A stretch of DNA of 64,000 nt from Succinivibrionaceae bacterium (GTDB taxonomy: Bacteria; Pseudomonadota; Gammaproteobacteria; Enterobacterales; Succinivibrionaceae). A program made the position numbers and the translations under genes. Positions 27,428-36,235 of this stretch are shown here, in pieces. Within the stretch, counting starts at the first letter, position 1. Each line of letters opens with the position of its first letter. The DNA is taken from positions 124,001 through 188,000 of the forward strand of contig JAHZGH010000013.1 of NCBI GenBank assembly GCA_019420905.1. Reading direction: 5' to 3'. The notes under the pieces were generated by a model. That model saw nothing but the letters and a program-made list of their open reading frames with translations. It was not told the origin of the DNA and ran no database searches.

Positions 27428-28519
27428 TTATTGCTCAACAGAGCCTATATCAGCCTCTTTTTTCTCGATGGTAGAGCGAATCAAATCAGCACTTCTCTTT
27501 TCGATACTACTAGGTCCTGCACTAACAGCACCTGCTGATTTATTAAAACTATAAGTCCATGAAGCAATCTTAGTAAAATCTCCTCCGTTAGCTAATGTTC
27601 CATCTAAAATATCTACACTAGCTCCAGTTTGTATTTCTAAAATAATGCCTTCACCTGTACGTGCAACGATAGGACTATTAGCTGAATAGCCGTAAGTAAC
27701 CAAAATATCAACAATTCTGCCGTAATCTGCTACATTCTGAACATTAGTAATTAAAATTCTTACAAAATTAGGACCTGCTCCTAAGACAAAATAATCATCA
27801 GCATCTACGGTTGATTCTGTATTTTGCGTATTCTTCATAAGAACATCGGCTATACCTGCAGCCATATCCTTAGAGATATTTTCTCCGCTTGAAACAGCTC
27901 CGTCTAAAGATTTAGCTTTATTATCTAAAACTTCCCATTTAACCTCTTTTAGACCGGATTCATTCTGACTCAAAAAGCCAACAATAAAAAATCTACACCC
28001 ATATCGGCTTGAAGCTTTTGCCAATGCATTTACATCATGATTTAAAATGGTTTCAGAAGATACTGACTGGATATCATCTAAATCCATCAATGGAAGCATA
28101 ATCTTATAACGCTTTTGATTTGCCCTATCTAAAAGATCTTTCACAAAATCATCATAATTATCTGCACTAAATATGGTCTTTCCATCACTTAACCAAATTA
28201 AAATTGGATCAGACATTCCCTCCCATGAAGAAATTCCCTGAGAATTTAAAATTTGTTTTAACTTGCCGTCATCAAATACTACTGCTAGCTTATCATTATC
28301 AATACTAATGCTTTGACAGGATTCATACATATCATCAATGCTTATATCAAGTTTTTCTCCTGGAGCTATCGAAGATACTGCCTTATCAAAGGCTGCTTTA
28401 AAAGCCTCATCCACTCCTACACTTAAATTCTCTTGAAATACTAAAGATGTCTTAGCGTATGCTATAGAAGCACCTAACCACCATGTTAACAACAAGGTTA
28501 AAAATATTTTGCTTTTCAT
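27428..28519 (-). CDS. DUF2066 periplasmic protein of unknown function
   Basis: A 363-residue protein with a clear Sec signal peptide (hydrophobic core LLLTWWLGASIAYA, cleavage about residue 22) and the DUF2066 fold. Family-like features include LIWLSDGKTIF, PLMDLDDIQSV and a SRYGCRFFIVGFLS segment. DUF2066 genes commonly neighbour purM, perM and hda in gammaproteobacteria, as here. The function is not known; co-transcription with hda is likely from the short gap. Confidence 0.8.
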   Translation of the reverse strand: MKSKIFLTLLLTWWLGASIAYAKTSLVFQENLSVGVDEAFKAAFDKAVSSIAPGEKLDISIDDMYESCQSISIDNDKLAVVFDDGKLKQILNSQGISSWEGMSDPILIWLSDGKTIFSADNYDDFVKDLLDRANQKRYKIMLPLMDLDDIQSVSSETILNHDVNALAKASSRYGCRFFIVGFLSQNESGLKEVKWEVLDNKAKSLDGAVSSGENISKDMAAGIADVLMKNTQNTESTVDADDYFVLGAGPNFVRILITNVQNVADYGRIVDILVTYGYSANSPIVARTGEGIILEIQTGASVDILDGTLANGGDFTKIASWTYSFNKSAGAVSAGPSSIEKRSADLIRSTIEKKEADIGSVEQ

Positions 28520-28890
28520 AAGCTACCTTATTAGTTTCGACACCTGAAATCATATTTTCTGCAAATTTTTAAAAAATCGCAGATGTTATTTTCAAGCTAA
28601 TTTATTTATCTCCAGACTGGATTTTACCACACTCCCAGCCATTAAAATTTGCTGAAATTAACTTCAAATTAGTAATAAAATTCAAATAACACCTTTGTCT
28701 TAAATCTTATAAAAATATTATTTAATAAACATAAAATATGCCTGATATGCAATAAATTATTACTTAAAAATTTATATCTTAAGTTATAAGGTAATGCTAT
28801 TAGGTCTTATAGATCTTTTTTTGATAAATTTATGGAACTAAGGCGTACAATCTTGTAAAATTATGAGCATATTTTTTTCTGGAGACAGTC
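28520..28890 (+). promoter_or_regulatory. Intergenic region with a candidate purM promoter
   Basis: This AT-rich 371-base gap lies between the divergent DUF2066 gene and purM. TTGATA at 28821-28826 and TACAAT at 28846-28851 form a possible sigma-70 promoter with a long 19-base spacer. No PurR-type palindrome was seen. A GGAG site lies just before the purM start. Nothing else is recognisable in the gap. Confidence 0.35.
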
Positions 28891-29928
28891 ATGGCCAATT
28901 TAACCTATAAAGATGCCGGTGTAGATATTGATGCCGGTGAAGAACTTGTAGAACGCATCAAAGCTCCGGTAAAACGCACTAACCGCCCAGAAGTTATTGG
29001 TGGCTTAGGCGGCTTTGGCGCCCTTACTAGAATCCCTGCAGGTTATGAACACCCTGTTTTAGTTACTGGTACCGATGGTGTCGGCACTAAATTGCGTTTG
29101 GCCATAGATCTAAATCGACACAATACTGTAGGTCAAGACCTAGTTGCCATGTGCGTAAACGATTTAATCGTTCAAGGTGCGGAACCTTTATTATTCTTAG
29201 ACTACTATGGCACCGGCAAGCTCAATGTTAATGTCGCTACAGAAGTAGTTTCAGGCATTGCTTATGGTTGTGAATTAGCAGGTTGTGCTTTAGTAGGCGG
29301 CGAAACTGCTGAAATGCCAGGCATGTATGAAGTCGGTGATTACGATTTAGCAGGTTTCAGCGTTGGTGTAGTTGACGAGCCAAAAATTATTGACGGTTCA
29401 GCTGTTAAAGTTGGAGATGCAATTATAGCTATTGGATCTTCAGGACCTCATTCTAACGGCTATTCTTTAATTCGCCGCATCTTAAAGGAAGTCAATGCTA
29501 AGCCTTTATCAGATCGCTTGCCTTCTGGAACCTTATTAGCTGATGCTTTATTGCAACCTACTAAGATTTATGTAAAGAGCATCTTAAAGCTTATCAAAGA
29601 AGTTAATGTTCATGCTTTAGCCCATATCACTGGCGGTGGCTTCTGGGAAAATATCCCTCGTGTATTACCAAAGGGAACTTGTGCAGCCTGTGATGGCTCA
29701 TCTTGGGAATGGCCTGAAATTTTCTCTTGGTTACAGTACAATGGCGGTGTTTCTCGCCATGAAATGTATCGCACTTTTAACTGCGGTGTTGGCATGATTG
29801 CTGTAATCGCAAAAGAAGATGCTCAAAAAACCATCGAAACCTTACAAGCTTGCGGTGAGAAAGCTTGGTTATTAGGTGAAATAAAAGAAGTTGGTCCTGA
29901 TGGCGCACAAGTAACTATTTCTGAATAA
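28891..29928 (+). CDS. purM: Phosphoribosylformylglycinamidine cyclo-ligase (AIR synthetase)
   Basis: PurM makes aminoimidazole ribotide, step five of purine synthesis. The 345-residue product equals E. coli PurM. It shows TYKDAGVDIDAGEELVERIK, GTDGVGTKLRLA, VNDLIVQGAEPLLFLDY, GGETAEMPGMY and HITGGGFWENIPR. purN does not follow: a terminator and an unrelated polymerase gene do. Its codons are more GC-rich than the neighbouring island genes, consistent with a well-expressed core gene. Confidence 0.98.
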   Translation: MANLTYKDAGVDIDAGEELVERIKAPVKRTNRPEVIGGLGGFGALTRIPAGYEHPVLVTGTDGVGTKLRLAIDLNRHNTVGQDLVAMCVNDLIVQGAEPLLFLDYYGTGKLNVNVATEVVSGIAYGCELAGCALVGGETAEMPGMYEVGDYDLAGFSVGVVDEPKIIDGSAVKVGDAIIAIGSSGPHSNGYSLIRRILKEVNAKPLSDRLPSGTLLADALLQPTKIYVKSILKLIKEVNVHALAHITGGGFWENIPRVLPKGTCAACDGSSWEWPEIFSWLQYNGGVSRHEMYRTFNCGVGMIAVIAKEDAQKTIETLQACGEKAWLLGEIKEVGPDGAQVTISE

Positions 29929-29940
29929 TCACTTAATTAA

Positions 29941-29967
29941 AAAAGAGGGCAAAAGCCCTCTTTTTTT
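29941..29967 (+). terminator. Terminator of purM
   Basis: A strong AAAGAGGGC/GCCCTCTTT stem with a 4-base loop is followed by seven T residues, directly after the purM stop codon. Confidence 0.93.
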
Positions 29968-30036
29968 GCATTCTAACTCTATATATTGCAAAATCTAATT
30001 TAAGAATTCTCTTAAAATTTTTTCATTTAAATCTAA

Positions 30037-31563
30037 ATGCATTCTGATAAACAATATATAGCTATAGATTTAAAATCATTTTATGCTTCTGTTGAATGTG
30101 TAGAACGTGGATTAGATCCACTAGATACACATCTTGTAGTTGCAGATGCATCTCGTACAGCCAAAACTATTTGCCTCGCAGTAAGTCCATCTCTAAAAGC
30201 ATTAGGCATTAGTAGCCGAGCCCGTTTATTTGAAGTGGTACAGTCAATAAAAAGTTTAAACTATGCTCGCTCTAATAATGGCACGTTTAAATTTAAGCAA
30301 GCTAGTATAGTAGATAGTACTTTAAGATTACATCCTGAATATGCTATAGACTATATCATAGCTCCTCCTAGGATGGCCCTATACCTTGATTACAGTACTA
30401 AAATTTATAATATATATCTTAAGTATATAGCACCTGAAGATATTGTTATTTATTCTATAGATGAAGTATTTATTGATGCTACAGCCTATCTTAAAATCAA
30501 TAAAATAAAAGCTTTAGATCTCGCATCTAAAATTCTCAACGAAATTCTCAGAAATACAGGCATTACTGCTACTGCTGGAATAGGAACTAACCTTTATTTA
30601 GCTAAAATTGCAATGGATATTGTAGCTAAACATGCCAAAGCAGATACTAATGGCTTAAGATTAGCATTCCTTGATGAATACAGCTATCGTAAATATCTAT
30701 GGGATTATCAGCCTATTACAGATTTTTGGCGAGTTGGCAAAGGTTATGCTAAGCGTCTAGCTTCAGAAAATATCCATACTATGGGTGACATTGCAAAATG
30801 TTCTTTAGGAAAGGAAAACGATTATTATAATCAAGCCCTACTTTATAAGCTTTTTGGCATTAATGCCGAATTGCTCATAGATCATGCCTGGGGATATGAG
30901 ACTGTGACTATAGCTGATATAAAAGCAATTCGCCATGAGCGCAAAAGTCTTAGCGAAGGGCAGGTTTTATCTTATCCATATACCTATTTACAAACTAAAA
31001 TTATCCTACAAGAAATGGCTGAACGTTTAGCCTTGGATCTGACAAAAAAACATTTATTATCAGGAAAATTAGTACTGACTGTAGGATATGACAGCGATAA
31101 TCTAAAAAAAACGCAATTAAAAACAAAATATAAAGGAGAAATAATTACCGATAATTACGGACGCAAGATTCCTAAAAGCGCACATGGCACTAAAGCTATG
31201 AACAAAGCTAATAACTCACAACATCTTATTCGTAGCTATGCTTTAAAACTTTTCGATGAAATTATAAATAAAGATCTATTAATAAGACGTATTAACTTAA
31301 CAGCAATTATGCTAACAGAAGCTACATCTCTTGATAAGGAACTAAAAGAACCAAGACAGCTTGATTTATTTGCTGATTTTGAAGACCACAATCAAAAAAA
31401 ACAGTCCTCGGAAACAGATCTTAAAAAAGAACGCAAACTGCAGGAGGCTCTGCTAAAGCTCAAGCATAAATACGGCAATAATGCCGTGTTTAAAGCTTCT
31501 GATCTGCAAGAAGGCGCTACTGCCATTCAAAGAAATTTTCAAATCGGCGGACACAAAGCATGA
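30037..31563 (+). CDS. Y-family DNA polymerase of the clostridial/YolD-associated type
   Basis: A translesion polymerase of 508 residues. The palm contains AIDLKSFYASVECVERGLDP with the first metal Asp, and YSIDEVFIDAT with the catalytic Asp-Glu. A helix-hairpin-helix and little finger follow, then the clamp-binding peptide RQLDLFADF near residue 448. The sequence closely resembles Y polymerases of Clostridia, which pair with YolD-like genes, and not E. coli DinB or UmuC. The pair overlaps the next gene by 4 bases. No good ribosome site precedes the ATG and no LexA box was seen. Lateral acquisition from Firmicutes is inferred. Confidence 0.88.
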   Translation: MHSDKQYIAIDLKSFYASVECVERGLDPLDTHLVVADASRTAKTICLAVSPSLKALGISSRARLFEVVQSIKSLNYARSNNGTFKFKQASIVDSTLRLHPEYAIDYIIAPPRMALYLDYSTKIYNIYLKYIAPEDIVIYSIDEVFIDATAYLKINKIKALDLASKILNEILRNTGITATAGIGTNLYLAKIAMDIVAKHAKADTNGLRLAFLDEYSYRKYLWDYQPITDFWRVGKGYAKRLASENIHTMGDIAKCSLGKENDYYNQALLYKLFGINAELLIDHAWGYETVTIADIKAIRHERKSLSEGQVLSYPYTYLQTKIILQEMAERLALDLTKKHLLSGKLVLTVGYDSDNLKKTQLKTKYKGEIITDNYGRKIPKSAHGTKAMNKANNSQHLIRSYALKLFDEIINKDLLIRRINLTAIMLTEATSLDKELKEPRQLDLFADFEDHNQKKQSSETDLKKERKLQEALLKLKHKYGNNAVFKASDLQEGATAIQRNFQIGGHKA

Positions 31564-31973
31564 ATAAATATGATGATATCATCAATATCAAATATCCTTT
31601 TATAGGCATAGTCCATAAGCTTACGGCAGCAGAACGAGCTGCGCAATTTCTCCCTTTTGATGCGCTTGCAAATTATAATGAAGCCATAGAGAAAAGCTCT
31701 GCTCGATTTTCTGAACTTAATAGCCTAGATGATGAGCAGAAATCACAATTGGACCAAAAACTGCTTTTCTTACTTAATAACCTAAGCCTGCACCAGCAAA
31801 TTATAATCACTTACCTTGAAAAAGATCTAAACAATCAAATCAATAAAAGTATTCTTCATGGCTATATCCAAAAATTTAATTCTCAAGACCAAACTATTAC
31901 CTTAAATTCAGGTAAATGCTTAAGCCTAAAATACATCCAGGCTATAGAATATCAAAGCTCAAATATTTCTTAA
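31560..31973 (+). CDS. YolD-like protein partnered with the Y-family polymerase
   Basis: 137 residues beginning with a YolD-like pattern: KYDDIINIKYPF, then LTAAERAAQFLPFDALANYN and EAIEKSSARF. YolD-like proteins are small and typically encoded next to Y polymerases in Firmicutes and their mobile elements, and are thought to modulate them. It overlaps the polymerase by ATGA coupling, so the pair is one operon. It converges on and overlaps eptA by 4 bases at the stop codons. The family is recognised from pattern; its mechanism is not established. Confidence 0.75.
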   Translation: MNKYDDIINIKYPFIGIVHKLTAAERAAQFLPFDALANYNEAIEKSSARFSELNSLDDEQKSQLDQKLLFLLNNLSLHQQIIITYLEKDLNNQINKSILHGYIQKFNSQDQTITLNSGKCLSLKYIQAIEYQSSNIS

Positions 31974-33622
31974 TCGCGATGCGGTAATGTATTCCAAACT
32001 CTGCACTTTAAAAATAAATCCTGTTTTTCGTTATAGAAGGATGTATTTACATCTAAAATACCTAAAAGGCTATGGAAAAAATTGTCTTGACTAAAGCTTA
32101 ATTTAGATTCATTTTCTAAACAATTTAGATCCATATTATGATCTTCAATAAAAGAATTAGAAAAAAAAGCCATCATCGGCACATACTTTTGTTCATCCGG
32201 TGCTATAGCGTACGGAGTTCCATGCAGATAAAGGCCCATCTCACCTAAAGATTCACCATGGTCCGAAATATAAAACAAGCCTGTCCCAAAGTCCTGCTGA
32301 TACGGTTCTAAAATTTTAATGACCTCAGACAAGATATAGTCCGTATAAACTAAGGTATTATCATAGGCATTGATGATTTCCTCACGGGGACAGTTTTCAA
32401 TATCGCCTCTCTCGCAAGATGGAAAGAAAACTTTTTTATCTTTAGGAACACGCAAATAATAAGTAGGCCCATGGCTGCCGATGATATGTAAAAATATCAC
32501 GGAGCTTTGTTTATTTTTTGCCTGGATCTGCAGGCGCTCTTTTAAAATAGGTAACAAAACCTCATCATAACAGCCATCGCTGCTGCATTTATCCTTAAAA
32601 TTAGGATCACTATTCGAAATTAAAACATTATTTATACGCTTACACACTCCTTTACAGCCGCTGTCATTATCGTACCAGTAAACATCATATCCTGCATATT
32701 TAAGCAAATCGGTAAGATTGCTTGAATTCTGGGACCTTACCTCATCATAGTCCTCGCGATTCTGCCGCGAAAACATGCATGGAACAGAAACAGCCGTTGC
32801 CGTGCCGCAGCTTTGCACTGGAGCAAATTTAATAAAATTTTCAATATTATCAGTATATGGAGTAGTATTGCGCGCATACCCATTATGTTTAAAATTCTGC
32901 GCTCTGGCAGTTTCGCCTATAACTACAACGAATAATTCTGGACGTTCCTCGGAATTGTCAATAAATGCTTTTTTTCCAAACTCATTGAACTCAATTTTAG
33001 TAGGAAAATAAATTTGTTTTAAAGCCTTATAACCGTAATAAACATAATTATAAGGAGAGATCTCCTTGCGTAAAATACTATTGTTACGGCCTATAGAAGC
33101 ATAGTTCTGATAATACGGGAGCGCAATTGCAACAAGAGTAATCGCTGCTATTCCGCAAACTAATAAACGCTGCCATACTGCCTTAAGAAGACTTTGAGGC
33201 CATCTTATTTTTACATAACACAGGAAAACTGCTGGTAAAAAACCGTAAACTATAGTTACAAAAATCGACTCTAGAGTAATATAGCCTTTAGCTTCGGCCA
33301 AATTAGTCGAAAAAATATTAATCATCATGTCATAATCAAAGATTATGCCGTACTTAGTAGCAAAATATCCTACCTGAGCTCCTGTTATAATTAAAAATAC
33401 CATCACTGCTTTAAATATATATTTAAAGCTGAAAAACAAAAAAACTATGGTCAAAATTGAAAACAGAACTAGTGGCGGAGTTATTAAAAATAAAAAGCTA
33501 ACTCCCTCTGATCGAGACAAAATTGTATAGAAATGAGATAGAATCTGCTGATTTAATACCGTCGAAAAATAAATAACAACAATATAAAAAACAACATACC
33601 AGGGAAGAGTTATTCTTTTCAT
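31970..33622 (-). CDS. eptA: EptA-type phosphoethanolamine transferase
   Basis: Inner-membrane enzyme that adds phosphoethanolamine to lipid A, which can lower sensitivity to cationic peptides. The first 190 residues form about five membrane helices. The periplasmic sulfatase-fold domain has zinc-site VVIGETARAQNF, the acceptor Thr region CGTATAVSVPCMFS, ISDHGESLGE and LHGTPYAIAPDEQ. At 550 residues it matches EptA (547). Paralogues acting on core sugars (EptB, EptC) share these motifs, so the exact acceptor is inferred. It stands alone on this strand. Confidence 0.85.
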   Translation of the reverse strand: MKRITLPWYVVFYIVVIYFSTVLNQQILSHFYTILSRSEGVSFLFLITPPLVLFSILTIVFLFFSFKYIFKAVMVFLIITGAQVGYFATKYGIIFDYDMMINIFSTNLAEAKGYITLESIFVTIVYGFLPAVFLCYVKIRWPQSLLKAVWQRLLVCGIAAITLVAIALPYYQNYASIGRNNSILRKEISPYNYVYYGYKALKQIYFPTKIEFNEFGKKAFIDNSEERPELFVVVIGETARAQNFKHNGYARNTTPYTDNIENFIKFAPVQSCGTATAVSVPCMFSRQNREDYDEVRSQNSSNLTDLLKYAGYDVYWYDNDSGCKGVCKRINNVLISNSDPNFKDKCSSDGCYDEVLLPILKERLQIQAKNKQSSVIFLHIIGSHGPTYYLRVPKDKKVFFPSCERGDIENCPREEIINAYDNTLVYTDYILSEVIKILEPYQQDFGTGLFYISDHGESLGEMGLYLHGTPYAIAPDEQKYVPMMAFFSNSFIEDHNMDLNCLENESKLSFSQDNFFHSLLGILDVNTSFYNEKQDLFLKCRVWNTLPHRD

Positions 33623-33861
33623 AATCTTTCCTCAATAATTTATAAACCTCTAAAAACCAGCTTTAAGCAAAGTTTTTTTATAAACATGTAGGCGTTAGCT
33701 CATTAGACTATTAAAGACACAAAATATTTAACGTATATCAAAAAAAATTTTATTAGCGCACTCTAAAAATGAATTTCAAACACTAAAATAATACTTAAAA
33801 TTAAAATAAAATCAAATAGTTAATTAAATTATTTAATTAAAATCGAAGCGTATATACAAAT

Positions 33862-33888
33862 AAAAAAAAGAGCCTCAAAGGCTCTTTT
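33862..33888 (-). terminator. Terminator downstream of gmhA
   Basis: A perfect AAAAGAGCC/GGCTCTTTT stem (33866-33888) with a 5-base loop runs into a T-tract on the minus strand just after the gmhA stop. Confidence 0.88.
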
Positions 33889-33901
33889 AAAATTAAAGCA
33901 T

Positions 33902-34483
33902 TTATACTTTAGCCATCAATTCTTCAATTCCGCGAATCATAATATGAATAATCATCGTATGTATTTCTTGGATACGGTCTGCATAACCTTGATGCGGAAC
34001 AATAATGTTTAAATCACCATAATCTTTAAGTTTGCCGCCATCTTTTCCTAAAAGCAAAACAGTCTTGATCCCTTTTTCTCGGCAAACCTTGCAGGTTTCA
34101 ATAATATTTTTAGAGTTGCCAGAAGTTGAAATACCTAAAAAAACATCTCCTTCCTTTCCTAGCCCCTCAACAAAACGAGAAAATACATAATCAAAGCCAT
34201 AATCATTGCCGACGCAGGTCAAATGACTAGGATCACAAATGGCAATAGCAGCATAAGCAGGCCTGTCATTGCGAAATCTTCCGCTTAATTCCTCTGCAAA
34301 ATGCTGAGCATCACACATGCTGCCGCCATTACCGGCACTGATAATCTTACCGTTGGCTTTAAGAGCTGAAGCCATAATCTCTATTGCTTTTTCTATCAGC
34401 TCGCGAGTATCTTTTTTTGCAATAAAATTGCCTAAAACTTCATATTCTTGGCGTAAGTCGTCTAAAACGTTAAATGATAGCAT
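33902..34483 (-). CDS. gmhA: Sedoheptulose-7-phosphate isomerase GmhA
   Basis: GmhA starts ADP-heptose synthesis for the LPS inner core. The 193-residue SIS-domain protein (E. coli 192) shows SAGNGGSMCDAQHFAEELSG, GISTSGNSKNI and the C-terminal HQGYADRIQEIHTMIIH with its conserved Gln/His residues. AGGAG precedes the ATG, and TAATG links it to the dnaQ stop. DiaA is a paralogue of similar size, but FRNDRPAYAAIAI favours GmhA. Confidence 0.93.
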   Translation of the reverse strand: MLSFNVLDDLRQEYEVLGNFIAKKDTRELIEKAIEIMASALKANGKIISAGNGGSMCDAQHFAEELSGRFRNDRPAYAAIAICDPSHLTCVGNDYGFDYVFSRFVEGLGKEGDVFLGISTSGNSKNIIETCKVCREKGIKTVLLLGKDGGKLKDYGDLNIIVPHQGYADRIQEIHTMIIHIMIRGIEELMAKV

Positions 34484-35421
34484 TATTTCTCCTCATCTTT
34501 TTTTATCCGGCCCATAACCCGATCTTCCCATTCCTTATACTGCCTTTGATCTTCCTTTAAATATTCTTCATATAATTTTAGCTGCTCGGCATCTAAAAGC
34601 TTAGCCATCATTTCCTCTTTCTGAACCTTAAGCCGCTGCTTATATTCTTTTTTGCTTTCCTCTTCTCCTTTCTTTAAAAAAGGGACATCAAAAGCATCGC
34701 TCCAGGTGCTTCCGGCGAAACTTACGCCATCAACCTCTTTTAAAGGTCTGCTCTGGGCTAGCTCAATTAGACTTACAGTATGAACTACTGCCCTTTGCGG
34801 CTCTACCGACATAAGCGGTAGCTTAACCCCCGAGGGTCTTTTCCAGTGTTTTACACTTATCGTAGACAAGCCGTCGCCAAAATTAAAAGATCTTTGACCT
34901 CCAGTCATGGCCAAATAAACTTCAGCTAAAATCTGTGCGTCCAATAAAGCGCCGTGCATAGTACGAGCAGAACGATCTACATCATAAATATTGCACAAAT
35001 TATCTAAATTTACTTGATGTCCTGGACATAATTTCATCGCTAAAGACACTGTATCTATGACTGTTGCCATATCAGTAGTTCTTTCAGGTAGACCTAACAG
35101 CATCCATTCCTTATCTAAAAATCCTACATCGAACTTTGCATTATGAATGAGAAGCTCAGATCCACGAATGAAATCTACAAGTTCAGAAGATATTTCTTTA
35201 AATTTAGGCTTATCTTTTAAAAATTCATCTGATATTCCATGAACAGCAAAAGCTTCTTCATCTACCGAACGCTCCGGATTAACGTATAATTGTAGCTGCC
35301 TGCCTGTAAGCTTTCGATCTATAATCTCTACACAGCCTATTTCAATAATGCGGTGATCTCCAGGAGTTCCATCATCAGACTTACCTGTAGTTTCTGTATC
35401 TAGAGCCACCTGCCGCTTCAT
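34483..35421 (-). CDS. dnaQ: DNA polymerase III epsilon subunit (3'-5' exonuclease) with a charged C-terminal tail
   Basis: The proofreading subunit of Pol III. ATG 35421 (MKRQVALDTETTG) is preferred to an in-frame start 45 bases upstream. ExoI is DTETTG, ExoII sits around LLIHNAKFDVGF, and ExoIII around HGALLDAQILAEVY. At 312 residues it exceeds E. coli (243). The added C-terminal 85 or so residues are Lys/Glu-rich and probably helical (KKEYKQRLKVQKEEMMAKLL). It is divergent from rnhA as in E. coli. Confidence 0.95.
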   Translation of the reverse strand: MKRQVALDTETTGKSDDGTPGDHRIIEIGCVEIIDRKLTGRQLQLYVNPERSVDEEAFAVHGISDEFLKDKPKFKEISSELVDFIRGSELLIHNAKFDVGFLDKEWMLLGLPERTTDMATVIDTVSLAMKLCPGHQVNLDNLCNIYDVDRSARTMHGALLDAQILAEVYLAMTGGQRSFNFGDGLSTISVKHWKRPSGVKLPLMSVEPQRAVVHTVSLIELAQSRPLKEVDGVSFAGSTWSDAFDVPFLKKGEEESKKEYKQRLKVQKEEMMAKLLDAEQLKLYEEYLKEDQRQYKEWEDRVMGRIKKDEEK

Positions 35422-35738
35422 AAAGCCTACCTTAAAAGTCTTACTGTAAAAACTAACTATATGCAATATATATTCATTTTAGACTTTAAATATACTTAAC
35501 TCTAAGGTTTTTAGCAAAACCTTTTCCATACAATCAAGATTATTAAACAAATAACTAACTAATTTAATTCATAAAAAAATTTTTGCATATAAATATATTA
35601 TTTTATAACATATTGATTTTTAAATAAAATTATTTAATATATTTTGTGCTATAATTATCAATTGATAATATTTAACACGCACAAGGGAGATGCCATACAA
35701 AGGTGTAGCCTCTATCGCAAAGTTTTTTTGACGTTTTT
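35422..35738 (+). promoter_or_regulatory. dnaQ-rnhA divergent intergenic region with promoter-like TATAAT and a 16-bp palindrome
   Basis: 317 AT-rich bases. TATAAT lies at 35650-35655 reading toward rnhA, with no convincing -35. It overlaps the edge of a perfect 16-bp palindrome, ATTATCAATTGATAAT (35654-35669), which would sit on the start site and could be an operator. The leader that follows has a purine-rich GGGAG and ends in a T7 run just before rnhA. No gene is seen. Confidence 0.4.
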
Positions 35739-36200
35739 ATGAAAAAAGTTTCCCTTTTTACCGATGGCTCTTGTATTAAAAATCCTGGTCCAGGTGGTTT
35801 TGCCGCAATTTTATGTTATGGTAATGCGCAAAAGGAAATTGCTTTAGGGTACATATTAACTACCAATAATAGAATGGAGTTGATGGCTGTTATTAAGGGA
35901 CTTAACGCTTTAAAGGAGCCTTGCGAAGTAACTATTACTACCGATAGCCAATACGTAAAAAACGGTATGACTAAATGGCTTGAAGGTTGGAAAAAAAATG
36001 GTTGGCTCACTAGTAATAAAACTCCTGTTAAAAATCAGGATTTATGGCAGAGCCTAGACAAAGAATGCCAAAGACATAAATTGCACTGGGTCTGGGTTAA
36101 AGGCCATGATGGTCACCCTGAGAATGAACGTTGTGATAAATTAGCTCGATCTTGTGCAAGTAAGAATGCTTTTACTGAGGATATTGGCTTTAAGCCATAA
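35739..36200 (+). CDS. rnhA: Ribonuclease HI
   Basis: RNase HI cleaves the RNA of RNA-DNA hybrids. The 153-residue protein equals E. coli in length (155). Catalytic acids are in LFTDGSC, NNRMELMAVI, TTDSQYV and the C-terminal RCDKLARSCA, with the KGHDGHPENE loop carrying the conserved His. It is divergent from dnaQ and 35 bases upstream of the transglycosylase gene. Confidence 0.97.
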   Translation: MKKVSLFTDGSCIKNPGPGGFAAILCYGNAQKEIALGYILTTNNRMELMAVIKGLNALKEPCEVTITTDSQYVKNGMTKWLEGWKKNGWLTSNKTPVKNQDLWQSLDKECQRHKLHWVWVKGHDGHPENERCDKLARSCASKNAFTEDIGFKP

Positions 36201-36235
36201 GATCCTCATAATTAAGAAAAGAGCGAGATTTATAA

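Noticed and set aside
29968..30036. A LexA (SOS) box upstream of the Y-family polymerase
   Set aside because: I looked for CTG-N10-CAG type palindromes in the short gap and found none.
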